Shown one piece after another: positions 13,101 through 23,700 of a stretch of 64,000 bases of DNA (positions within the stretch are counted from its first letter, which is position 1; each line of letters opens with the position of its first letter). The notes beneath the pieces are model-generated. The model was not told the origin of the DNA, searched no databases, and saw only the letters and a program-made list of their open reading frames with translations. The stretch lies in the NCBI GenBank assembly GCA_030374765.1, contig JARGXX010000095.1, positions 620,001-684,000 on the forward strand, given 5' to 3'. Source of the stretch: Agarophyton chilense. Its lineage: Eukaryota; Rhodophyta; Florideophyceae; Gracilariales; Gracilariaceae. The position numbers and the translations under genes were made by a program.

Positions 13101-14538
13101 CGCCAATTGCGCCAAGAATGACGTCAAACTTCGGAAGCACTCTAAGAAGTTGACGCTGTTCCCGGCACGGGCTCCACTCGAATTTGTGGCCATAGACATT
13201 CTAGGGGAGTTTATCAGAACGCCCCGAGGTCATCGGTATCTGCTTGTCATTTCTGACAGATTCTATAAGTTAACGAGAACTGTGCCGCTGAAGCGGATCA
13301 CTGCCGCTACCGTCACGCAAGCGTTCGTGACCCATTGGGTGTTCGTATATGGACCGCCGGTGCAGTTGTTATCCGACAACGGAGGGCAATTCGCATCAAA
13401 GTTCTTTCAGGATGTATGTCGAATCCTTGATGTAAGGAATTTATTTGTTACTACGTATCACCCTCAGGGGAATGGCCAGGTGGAGAGGTTTAACCGCACG
13501 ATACTCAACGCTTTGAGATCGTATGTTGCGGATCACCCCAAAAATTGGGACTTGTACACAGACGCTATCACGTATGCATACAACACCCAGGTACATCGGG
13601 TTACATCTTTATCCCCATTCGAACTGGTACTGTCGAGGACACCGCCGCCGGTCGCCATCGAGGCTCAACCGACGCTGTCGACGTACCCGTCACCGGGATT
13701 GTACCGAGAAGCCTGGAAGGAGTGGCTTACGAAGATGGTGCCGATAGCCCGGAAAGCAATGGACAAAGCTCAACGCGCCTACAAGAAGGACTTTGACAAT
13801 CGGGTTCGTAAACCTCTACCTCAGGTGGAGCCCGACGAATTCGTCTTCCTTCGAAAGGAATACTACAATCCTGAAAAGGAACGTAGGCACAAGCTTTCGC
13901 CAATTGTGGACGGACCCTATCGGGTGGTTTCTGTAGACCCGGACACGGTGGTATTGGATATCGCTAACCGCCACGAACGGATCTCCAGGGACCGCATCAC
14001 ACGAGCGCCCAACCCAAATGTGGAAGTGGTGTCGGCACCAACGCCCTCCACAGGGGATGATTCAACGGAAGTTAACCCGTCAGGCGGAGAGTCGAACACC
14101 CGCCCCGTTATACTTCCGCACCCGGAACGTGGTTTAACCGACCTACCGGAAACTTCGGATACTCCCGAACCTGGGCCCGCTCCCTCAAGGGCCCAGTCAA
14201 CGAACTCTTACAGAGTTACTCCCCCACCGGAGGTAATAAAGCCTCCTGGCTCTCCGCCTAAGGAGGGGGAGGAGGACTTAGTTCCTTCGCAGGACGATGT
14301 TTCGGCGTCAGCCAGTCACCCTAACAGGGAATCTAGTTCTCACAGTGAGACGGCGAGCCCGACCGAGCCGGCGACAGAGAAGTCACAACCCCAGCGTATG
14401 GGTAGCGACATCACCGCGGACCCAGCCGAGCACGACGTCAGAAAAGATGACGAAACCCCGCCTAGGGAGAGTCGTGTGGAGAACTCCCCACCCGGAACGC
14501 CTACAGAGCCGACGATCACCCGCCTAAGAGCTCTGTAA
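10129..14538 (+). pseudogene. pol of family A (protease-RT-RNase H-integrase)
   Basis: The aspartic protease shows LDTGAAPSLIH near 10410-10445. The reverse transcriptase follows with FCIDYRRLN, the LDANSGYWQ region, the FGLTNAPATFQ block and the YLDDIIVFS catalytic box near 11838. The RNase H domain carries DTDAS near 12290. The integrase has a zinc-binding H-H-C-C region near 12975-13110 and a D-D-E core (AIDILGEF, SDNGGQF, NGQVERFN) between 13190 and 13500. A GPY/F-like module (DGPYRVVSV) follows near 13905. The C-terminal 180 residues are a Pro/Ser/Glu-rich tail without a chromodomain. The copy is close to whole in its coding part, with a small number of breaks. Confidence 0.85.
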
Positions 14539-14554
14539 ATGTCAATCCTCGTAG

Positions 14555-16160
14555 AAATCTGCTACATCTAAACTCCAGGGGACTCTAGAAACTCGTCACT
14601 GGCACCCGAAGGAAGTATTCTGCATGATGTAACGGTCCATTTATTTGGAAATCCGGACTCATCTGTACCCACAATGGACGTTCCACACTTGACACTCGGA
14701 GTCTTAAGAAAAGGAAGCCATTCTCTCAATAGAACCTTGACGCCGCATGTCTCATCGGCGTACGGTACATCTCACCCACAACGAGCAAATAAGAACGGTA
14801 AACCCAGATGTGTGGAAACTCGTACGGCTCACCGTTTACAACCTATGTTTGAAAACCTTCGTGACGGTTTAATATGCTATTCAAATCATAAAAAACACCA
14901 TACAAGTGCTGAATGCTTGCTTCATCCAAATAATCTGAACCTTATCACCAAGAATCATGAAGGGCTTTCGGAAAAAGAAAAAAGCTGCCTACCGGCCGGA
15001 AGCCATGGGAGAGCCAAAAGTTGGATCTCTCAGACACCAGTACCCCGGACATTTCAGCCTGTTGTTCAGATTACTGAGTTGATGCAACCCAGAACCCAGG
15101 TAGAAAGAGTCGGCATAGAGGCGGATCGGCCGTTGCATCCGGAAAACTAAGTAAGAAAGCCTTTAGGGGGTCGGCATTAGTCTATTTCATATTGCATACC
15201 AGGGAGGGCTTTCCTTACTGCTTCCAAGCTTGGAATCCCAAGAATCTCTTGAGGCCTCCTCAATGTCTGCCGTTCAGAAGAATTCTGCCGGTCGGAAAGC
15301 TGGTACAGCTGAACTGTGTGATATATCATTCCTGGAGACGTTATACTTGTCCGTAAAAACGGGAAAGTTACCCCATGGTAATTTCAAAAGTGATGAAATG
15401 GTCTATGGCGAAATCGGTCTCGAGAGGAATCTGTTGATTTGTCGATTAAAACTCCTGGATACAGGTGCTGGTTTTAATTTTATACGGTAATAAGAGCTCG
15501 CTCTTGGTGACTTGGAAGGTATCCGAGATGGTTCGTTACCGGATATTTGGGATGCAAACAAAAAGCTGTGAAGATACTGGGAACGGTTTGGCGCTTATTG
15601 CGCCTAGGAGGCTTTGTAGACCTAGTTGATTTCATTGTCTGTAAGACTTTAGCTACAGCAGTGGTACTGCTGTGTGATTATTGTGATAGGTTTGTCGAAG
15701 CGATTCTCGCGCGAAGAACAATAGTAGAACTAGATGATGAGTTTACGCTCACAATTATTTGCAAAACGCCACTTCGATGTCTTGAAGCACATCCACTCCC
15801 ACCTTCTATAGATTAGAGGATGTGTGTTGCTGAAGATTTTAGTTTCGAAGACTCTAATGTTGAAGACTCAAAGTCAACCGTGGGTTAAAGTTCGAACGGA
15901 GCGACATGGACTCGGGGTAATCTAACCGAATAGTCAGATGTACGATTCTCTTGGACTACTGGTCGCTCTAGGCGTTTTGCAGCTTGAACCTGGTAAACAT
16001 TTCTGGATACTGTTAAGTAACTTTATCGATATCGATTATCAGATACCAAAGAATCAGTTTTTTGCAATAGCTGTGCATCACCCCACAATGGTTGTTTCTA
16101 ATAATCTTTCTACTGCAGAATTATTGGGTTGCTATAATTCAAAGCCTACTTAAGGATTAT
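14555..16160 (+). mobile_element. Old family A copy, part 2 (gag C-terminus and protease)
   Basis: The plus strand resumes family-A sequence at the point matching about 9590 of the young copy (NSSL, then VHLFGNPDSS corresponding to IHFMGSNPES). It continues to a protease region (LLDTGAGFNFIR near 15455, CDYCDRFVEAI near 15670) and on to LSTAELLG near 16110, which matches ISIAEVLG. Identity to the young copy is low, and breaks are many. Part 1 lies at 5541-6415 and part 3 starts at 19351. Confidence 0.7.
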
Positions 16161-19100
16161 TATTTCCAGAGACTTGACGAAAAATTGACACCTCTGCGGT
16201 TGGTTGACTAAAGCCTTACTGCACCTTTTCGTGATGTCGACTTGACAGCGTAAGCTGGCTGGCGGAGTAAGTCCGGGAGGGATCCCTGTAGAAGGGGTAC
16301 GTGATCCGGCCTCCTTAGACCAGTCATACCTATTTTGTGTGTGCTTTTCAGAATTCTTGAGACTTGTTTCGATATTCTGAGAATTATAAATAACCGGTGT
16401 TACATGGTTTGGTGTTGCCGGATGCTGATGAAAATTATTCTTTTAAGGCTTGGTTCGACAGATTGGAGATCTTGAGTGATTTTCCGTATGATTTAATGTT
16501 CTTAGGCTTTGCTGGCGTTGCTTGTCTTAGAGTTCGGAAACAGAATAATGTAATCTTAATTATGTGATCAGGGGTTTTTCCCACATGCGCAAGTTTATCG
16601 TCGGTTGAAGATCGCATGGAGGTCTTATCTCGCTGGGGGTTCTGCGTGTCTTTTAAAAAAGTCTCAAAAGGTTTTTTTGAAGTTGTATATCGTAGTTAAT
16701 GGTCTTTTTTATATTGGTATTTGGTTTTTGAAGGGTTTTCTGAAAAACTATCGTTCAAATTTCTGTGCCACGCGGCGTGCGTAATGAGACAGGGCGGCGG
16801 TGTTTGACCTAGTTCCACTTGTATGGGATTCAGGTGACGGGTGGAACTATTTAGGTCGCGCGCTCAGCCGGGAGCAACCCTCCTAAAAGTGCAAGCCTGC
16901 ACTACTGCTTATAGTAGTCCCAACGATGGAATGGGTTGACTTTTCTCAGAGATTATGGAGCTGCAACAAATAAACTATAAAACTTCAGGGCTCTCGGGCA
17001 GAACGTCGAGGGCATGGGGAGGACGCTGTGTGCATCGTAAGATAAGAGTTTTTGAATAAGCTTTCAGTTAACTTTGTAGAATAGTGGCACAGTAAAAGTT
17101 CTCTCCTTCGTGCTATTAAGAATGAGATACCAGGGATCTCTAAAGATGGTGAGGTGGATACTTTAGTCGGTTGTATTGAAGATAAAACATACCCAATTAG
17201 TGTCAAAAGAAGTGCATCGAAGGCAATATCTTCAAGGGAAGTAGTCGGTACTCGAGTTGTAACGGTCTCTGATCAAAAACCCCGAGGGTGTTCTGAACAC
17301 ACACTGGGGGGCAAAGACGATGAACCTCGACTGAATACGAGTCCAAGTTTGCATCAGATCCCGTCTCAGAGGAACAGACTACTAGCCGCCCCAGTGAAAT
17401 GGAGAAGTTTCTTTCTTCCCTGGAACGGTTGAAGAAGACGCAGAAGCGCAATAAGGAATTGAAGGAGTCGCGGAAGAGTTCGACGAAAAAATCAAAAGGG
17501 GAAGATTTTCTTGACGATATCAGACAGGAGATGGAAGTAGTAGGTGTCAATTACGACAATGAATCTGGCTCAGAGTCCTACAACGGCAATGAGGGAATTT
17601 CAAGCCATGCGAGAAAGTCTTTGAATTCGAAGCGTCAGAAGACCAACATGATACTCTAGGTTGCTTTCGCTAGCAAACCGTTTCCTAAATAATATGTCTT
17701 GCTTGACATTCCTGAAGGGAAAGATATACTCTGCAGAGGCATGACAAACTATCCGACGGTCTCTGCTTGGGTTGAAGTTCGTCATTGGACGAGCATTTGG
17801 AACCGCCGGGAAGATGCAACCTTGGCTCGGGTAGTTGACTGCCTCATCAGCTAGTTGGGCGTTATATGCTCTAAACAGAGTTGGCCGTGGACTTCGTTAT
17901 TCGTAGTTTGGCGGCAGTGATAATGCTTGATTAGACTGGAACTAGGAAGCGACCAGAGACCTCGAAGAGAAGCACGACTATTTGATAAGCGAATCAGTGA
18001 AAAGCCAGCTTCACAAGTCGGCGATACTTCGAAATGATTTTAAAAAGGATAAACCAGCCTTGAGCAATCAAAGAAACGGGAACGAAGCTTAAGAAAAAAA
18101 TGACAGCATCAACAACAGTTTATATTTCCATAGGCATGCGGGATGTGCTTCCTATTGTAGGGGCGTCCGATAAATAGGACTGAAATATACAGAAAGAAAG
18201 CACACAACAACGTTAAAAGTGGAGACCCAAGAAAAGAATTCAAAAACATAATAAAAAGAACTCGAAATGAGCTTACTTGATTATATGCCGAGCATTTCCA
18301 CACCTCTCTACTGTTATAAGAGAGAAACGCTGTCCAAAAGGCCTGACGAGCAATATCTTGCAAGGCATCAGAAAGGACTCATTTCGCCGGAATAATTTCG
18401 TTACGAAGGGGTCTGTAGGAGAGGTTTATTCTACGTTCGAATACAGTGACCCCATTCTTGGGTCGTTCTAAATTTGGATCTATTATCATTTCCAGAAAAT
18501 GTTCTGGCAGCCTCGGCAGGTATTATCTCATTGATACCAAATCATATCCAGCTCAGTATATGATAAAGGTTATTCGAAGTCTAGAAGAGGTTGAGAAAAC
18601 TAAGAAGCCCTTTTTCTGGAGTGAGGGCGGAAGGATATCGGATACTTATTAGGTAGTTGATTGGAGGCCAGCTAGAGAGCAAAAAAAGAAAAAAGCTCGG
18701 CTAGCCGATCAGGAAATAGAGTTCCGAGAAGTTTGACAAATTTATTGAAGAATTTCAGGGATACTTTCAACCACATGAACTCTATCTGCAATTAGCAAAA
18801 TATCCCCGGCCCAAAGTAAGATATTCAGAACGAATACACCAGTGTATTCACATCATTTAACGTGCCGCTGCAAGATTGGTCTGGTGGTTTGGATCATCAT
18901 GTGAAAACTTTAGCCGAAAATCGTTTTGTTCAGATCGTCAGAATTCCGAACCCGACCCGCAGAATTTCGACAATCGGAATCAGTTTTCTGAAAAAATTGT
19001 CAGAACAGAAATTCCTTCCTGGAATATAAACTTAGAGCTTTGAATCTATTTCAGAAGGAAGAAGTTTAATTGGGAATATAGCAGTGGACCTGGTTTTGGG

Positions 19101-19350
19101 AGTTTAAATGTGTTTTAGATCTAGGACTGGTTGTTTGGTGAGTGGGGGTGAGATGGCTGGGACTTAATTAATTATTGATGAAGTCGCTCGGATGCAATCG
19201 CGTTGTAGTTTAAAAAACTATAGATTCGTATTAAAAATTGAATGGTTGCTGTCAAATTTTTTTTTTTACCTTACCAATATTACTGAGTTGGAATGCAAAC
19301 CGATATAGTTCGAGCGTAGCGAGCTATCACTGTAGTCAATGAGAGGAAAT
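16161..19350. other. Insertion inside the old family A copy, with a gag-like remnant
   Basis: The old copy matches the young pol up to about 16150 and from about 19350 with almost nothing missing between, so this 3.2 kb was inserted. Around 17150-17660 on the plus strand is a charged, coiled-coil-like segment followed by a Ser/Asp/Asn-rich stretch. It resembles the family-A gag linker in composition and order, so the insert may be a further distant gag remnant. 16161-17150 and 17700-19350 show no recognised gene. No terminal repeats were found. Confidence 0.45.
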
Positions 19351-22116
19351 GACCCATATCAGTGACACAGACGAAGAATCTCAAACTTCTTCTGGAGATC
19401 AATTGGTAGCCGCATAAGATGCAGATAGCGTGGTTGATGAGATAGAATTAACCGTGTCAAAACACTACCGAATCAAAATCAAGCTAATGCTAAGATGTAT
19501 TCCTACATGTACAATGAGAAGTTAGGAGAGATTCCTACTACAAAACATCGTATCAATTTGGTTCCACGGTCTCAAACCATCTCTTAATGACCCTACAGAG
19601 CGGGAGCTCGAACTTGTCAAATGGAAGACGAAAATGCCAGCAAGATGTTAACAGAAGAAGTCATGGGAGCGACTCAATCTGCTTGGGCATCTCCAGAAGT
19701 TTTGGTTGCGCAACTCGATGGGTCTTTACCATTCTGTATCGATTTTCGAAGACTGAAAGCAGTTACTGTTTGAGATACAAACAGATTGCCACAAATGGAA
19801 GAATGTGTTGACAGCTTAAAAGAAACAAACGTGTTCACCAAGTCGGATGCCAACTCTGTCTATTGGCAGGTGATTGTAGCGGAAGAAGACCAGAACAAAA
19901 TGGATTTTTCATGTCATGCCAGTGTCTACCGTTTCAAGAGAATACCATTTGGCTTAACCAACGCACCAGTTACTTTCCAGAGTACTTTGGACATCTTTCT
20001 CCTAATTTATTAGCGGAAGAATTATCTAGTTGCCATGGACGATGTGATTATCTCTTCTCAAGATGTGGATAGCTATTTATTGCATTTAAAGTAGTTTTTC
20101 AAAACACTCTATACTGCAGGTATCACCTTAAATTTCAAGAAAGGCGAATGGTTAGCTGGTATTGTCAAGTACTCAGGACATTTGATCAAGCCTGAGAAGC
20201 TTGCGATGCCAAAAGCCCAAACAGCCGCTCTCCGTTAAGCTCAATATCCGTCTGAACAGACGCAATTACGCTCTTTCCACGGCATTTGTAACGTCTGCAG
20301 ACGATTTGCGCCAAGATAAATACACACTGCGGCACCGCTTAACGCAAGGTTGCGTAAAAAACAGCTAGTACAGCTGAAAAAGTTCGGACAAATAGAATGT
20401 AAGGCGCTTGAAAACCTGACGCTAAACATTATGAGAATTCCAGTTCTGGCAGTACTCATCCTCAATTTACCATATTCAGTAGATCCCGGCTCGAGATACT
20501 ACCAAGTAAAGTTTGTCTTTTTCCAAATGTACCTTAATGGTAAACGCAAATTTATTGATTACTGGTTAAAATCTCTGATCACAGCGAAAAAAAAGAAGAA
20601 TTCGGTTTCAGAAAAGAAAAGGATTTCAGTCGTCTGTGCTCTAACCACTTTGAGACCGTATATACAAGAAGAAAGTTTTACAGGGAACAGGGAACTTTCG
20701 TCTCTACGATTGGTACTGTCAATCACAGACTCCTCCGGCCGTTTGACACGATGGATTTTACGCCGTCCAGAGATCAATTCCGAAGAGAAGTACAAAGAGA
20801 TACTAGCTAATGTCCAAGCCGACGTGCGACCGCGACTCATAAGTCAAAACCAAAGAAGAAATCGATAAAGAAATAAATATCTTTTACATGAATACACATT
20901 TAAAATATTCGAAAGAAGAAGAACAAAAAAAGTTGATTATTCGGATCGAGACCCGACTCTCTCTTTCGAAGATACTGATCCTTCAGAGCAACTCGAGCGG
21001 ATCTCGTGCACCAAGCTCCTTAATGAGCAACACAACGAACCATTTTAACCTTCAACACGCTCTTGTCTTAACGTGGTGCAAAATATCCTTTTTTCAATCG
21101 ATTAACGAGGATTACTATTGAGACGTATAAAAAAACATGATCCAATGTTGGTTCCACACGTTTTGAAGATTGGAGTTCTCCATCTGGCGCACTATAGAAA
21201 ACTGTCTGGTCATTCAAGTGAAGCGAAGTTGTTTATTACTCTAAGACAGAATTTTATGGGCCTACCTCGTTAGTCGACTGTCATGCTACAATAAAGTAGT
21301 GTAAGATATGTGTGAAGGATCGAGTTATGCTCTACAAGCACCGGAAATCAATCACATTGTTACACGAGAAAACGCCTCTAGAAATCCGTCTGTATTAACA
21401 TCGTAGCGAAATTGGTTTGCTCAAGGCGAGGATATTGCTGCCTGTTGGTTTTCACTGAACACTTCCCGAAGCTAAGGCGGAATGTGCACTTGAAGTGGAT
21501 CACCGCAGATGGAATCGCACAGGATTTTTATCAAACACTGGGATTTGTATCGGGACCCCCAGAAGTTCTGTTATAAGGTAATGGCAAGAAACTCGTTGCC
21601 AAGATCTTTCAAAAAGTTTTCCGCATTGTGGGAATTTGAAACGTGTTCGCTACGACCTACCGTCCGCAATGAAACAGTCAGGTGGAGCGTTTTAACCGCA
21701 CACTGATGGCAGCACTACGATTCTACATAGCGGATCATTCGAATGAACTGGACACGTTCACAGACACTATGTGTAATGCGTTTACTACGGAAGTGTATAC
21801 CTCTACGAAGACAGCACCGTTCAACGTCGTGATCTCAAGTAGCCCTATGGCCCTACCGGTAGTTCATAATGAGACTAAACTGGAGTCTCTGCAGCTGGAT
21901 AAGTATCATTTGAAATGGCGGAACGATTTTAAGGGCAGAGAGGAAGAAGCCGAGAAAAAGTTCTCGAAAACACAGACTCGTTATAAGCGAAATTATGACG
22001 CTAGAAGGAGAAAAGAAAAATTGACAATCCGAGTGAGAGCTTATGTTTTCGTGTGCGTCGAATGACTTGATAAGTAGGAAGAAACTTATCAAAAGCTATT
22101 GCCAAGAGCGGAGAGT

Positions 22117-22274
22117 CCATTCAAGGTGATCTTTAATTATGACGAAATAGTCATAGAGACTAGTGAGAATCATTTTCACTAGTTTCTATGACTATGTTGT
22201 CATAGAGACTAGTGAGAATCATTCTCACTAGTATCTATTACTATGTTGTCAAAATCAAAGATCACCTTGAATGG
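22117..22274. repeat. Inverted-duplication repeat with two tandem hairpins
   Basis: The ends are an 18-bp perfect inverted pair (CCATTCAAGGTGATCTTT and its complement). Inside are two tandem units, each carrying a near-perfect palindrome with half-site ACTAGTGAGAAT around a single central base. The units are separated by CTATG-ACTATGTTGTC. The left arm continues the retroelement reading frame of the surrounding integrase (PFKVIFNYDEIV), and the right arm encodes a near-identical peptide on the other strand. Matching to the retroelement resumes at about 22280. This looks like local fold-back copying rather than an independent MITE. Confidence 0.8.
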
Positions 22275-23259
22275 TTCATGATATAAAACGTGTATCGCAC
22301 AATCGCGTTGAATTCGCACCTGACTAGGAGAAGGAAGTCAAGGTAAGAGAGGGAACTGATGAGACAAATGCGACCAACCAGAAAAGCAAAAGTCTAAGCG
22401 ACCCTGAGAAGAGTGAGCTGCCACCAATGGATGGAGTGGAGAAGAAGCTCCGGATCTCCCACCGCCAGCAGATATGCACGCCACTCACGTAAAGCCTCCA
22501 AAATATCAGGACATGCCCTTTGGTAGACGAACACCCGTAAGAACCAAAATAGAACATGAGAGCAAGAAACATGTTTTAGAACTCGGCCCCAATGAATAAG
22601 AGACGAGCGCACCTAACAATTCGCTATTTCTGCTTCAGGCTGAACCGTCAGATGAAATTCCACTCCCTACTTCGTCGATATCGGCTACCATCCTTCGCGG
22701 GAAAGAGGAACAAGAAAATTTATTGACCTCTGTCTTGATGCAAGAATTGTTCTCAGGAACGCCTGAAATCAAAGCAAATTGAGCTACGAAGCCAAAGGGC
22801 AGAACATATGACCCCTCTGGTAACAGGACTTGAGAACCAATGTTCAAGGCCACAGAAATCGAAAGCGACTCGAACGTAGCCGTTTGAAGTAATACACCGC
22901 TACCCTCTGGCGAATCCAGCTCTGGCCGGCATGGTCGTAAGACACCCACAGGTGATCAAACAAAACCGCATAATGACAACGGTTTTCCCAGACAGCCGTC
23001 AGAATCGGATAGACCGAAGAAAATAAATCCATAACTGGATTTAAGAACTTGAAAGAAGTATACTTCTGTAAAACCTGGAAAACATAACAAATATAAACCT
23101 GGGAAGAGTTCTCAAAAAGTGAGTACACTGCACCCGCGGGCATAATGAGAGTTAGTAGATGAGTAACAGCCTAGTGGTTCTGAGACTGCAAGCACAGAGA
23201 TACTAAAGTCAACTTCGCGGCGTTTCAAACCTGTTATCAGGAGTCTCTCGCCAGCAGCA

Positions 23260-23445
23260 GAAGAATTGGGATATGCCCGGGAGTATTTTTTGGATCGCCT
23301 ACGTAAATATGGCGAGCATGAGGACAACAGAGAAATACTGCATCGAATCAATTGGAATGGTTATTCCTCGGAGTCAGATACATGAGAATCTAAAGTTCAT
23401 ATTTCTCGTTCGCATCTGGTGCGACAACATCATCTCGTGCAACTA
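23260..23445 (+). pseudogene. Chromodomain at the pol end of the old family A copy
   Basis: The plus strand reads AREYFLDRLRKYGEHE, then ILHRINWNGYSSESDT, ESKVHI and HLVRQH. This fits the chromodomain pattern (a Y-x-V-E-x-I-L-like first strand, an L-V-x-W-x-G-Y core, E-D-T-W-E and a C-terminal helix). Integrase-linked chromodomains define Ty3/gypsy chromoviruses and bias integration toward marked chromatin. Family A is therefore a chromovirus lineage, although the young copy ends before this module. Confidence 0.6.
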
Positions 23446-23519
23446 CCACTCTCCACGAAGATGGACTTCTCATTAGTCGAACTAATGAGCCCATTTTATT
23501 TCTAGGTACGAGCTACAAA

Positions 23520-23700
23520 GATAGTAAAAGTTTGAAGGCGAGAAAGAACGAACATTAGACGAAAAGAAAAAAATTGAAGAGACGAAGTAACCGAGAAATG
23601 AAGAAACAGAAAAGAACTCGGAACCGAGAAAGAAAAAATATTAGAAGAAAAGAAGGAAAGGTGAAAACAAGAAGTCACCGGGGGTTTATTGGTATAAAAA
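23520..23700 (+). other. Purine-rich stretch
   Basis: About 180 bp are dominated by GAA, AAG and AGA on the plus strand, ending with a GGGGG run and TATAAAAATA. It lies between the end of the old family-A copy and the start of the family-B fossil. It may be a degenerate polypurine tract and LTR boundary, but no direct repeat supports that. Confidence 0.35.

Larger units (their letters stand above)
8097..14538 (+). mobile_element. Young Ty3/gypsy family A element (internal region)
   Basis: Long plus-strand frames give gag followed by a pol of protease, reverse transcriptase, RNase H and integrase, the Ty3/gypsy order. Compared with its neighbours it is well preserved, with only a handful of breaks (about three), so it is the youngest LTR fossil in the interior of the window. 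No LTR pair was recognised. On the right it stops just after pol and abuts, within about 20 bp, the gag C-terminal region of an older copy of the same family. It ends before the chromodomain that the old copy still shows, so the 3' end including the LTR appears to be missing. Confidence 0.85.
19351..23540 (+). mobile_element. Old family A copy, part 3 (RT to chromodomain)
   Basis: Plus-strand segments match the young pol in order. RT lies at about 19490-20260 (SDANSVYWQV, FGLTNAPVTFQ) and the RNase H region at about 20400-20870. Integrase runs from about 21180 to 22110 (VERFNRTL near 21680) and the GPY-like module lies near 22115. A charged tail follows, and a chromodomain near 23260-23445. 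There are many breaks, and the copy is clearly much older than the element at 8097-14538. It is interrupted by a 158-bp inverted-duplication repeat at 22117-22274. Confidence 0.7.

Noticed and set aside
22117-22274. Autonomous MITE with 18-bp terminal inverted repeats
   Set aside because: The left terminus is part of the retroelement's own coding sequence, so local inverted duplication explains it better.
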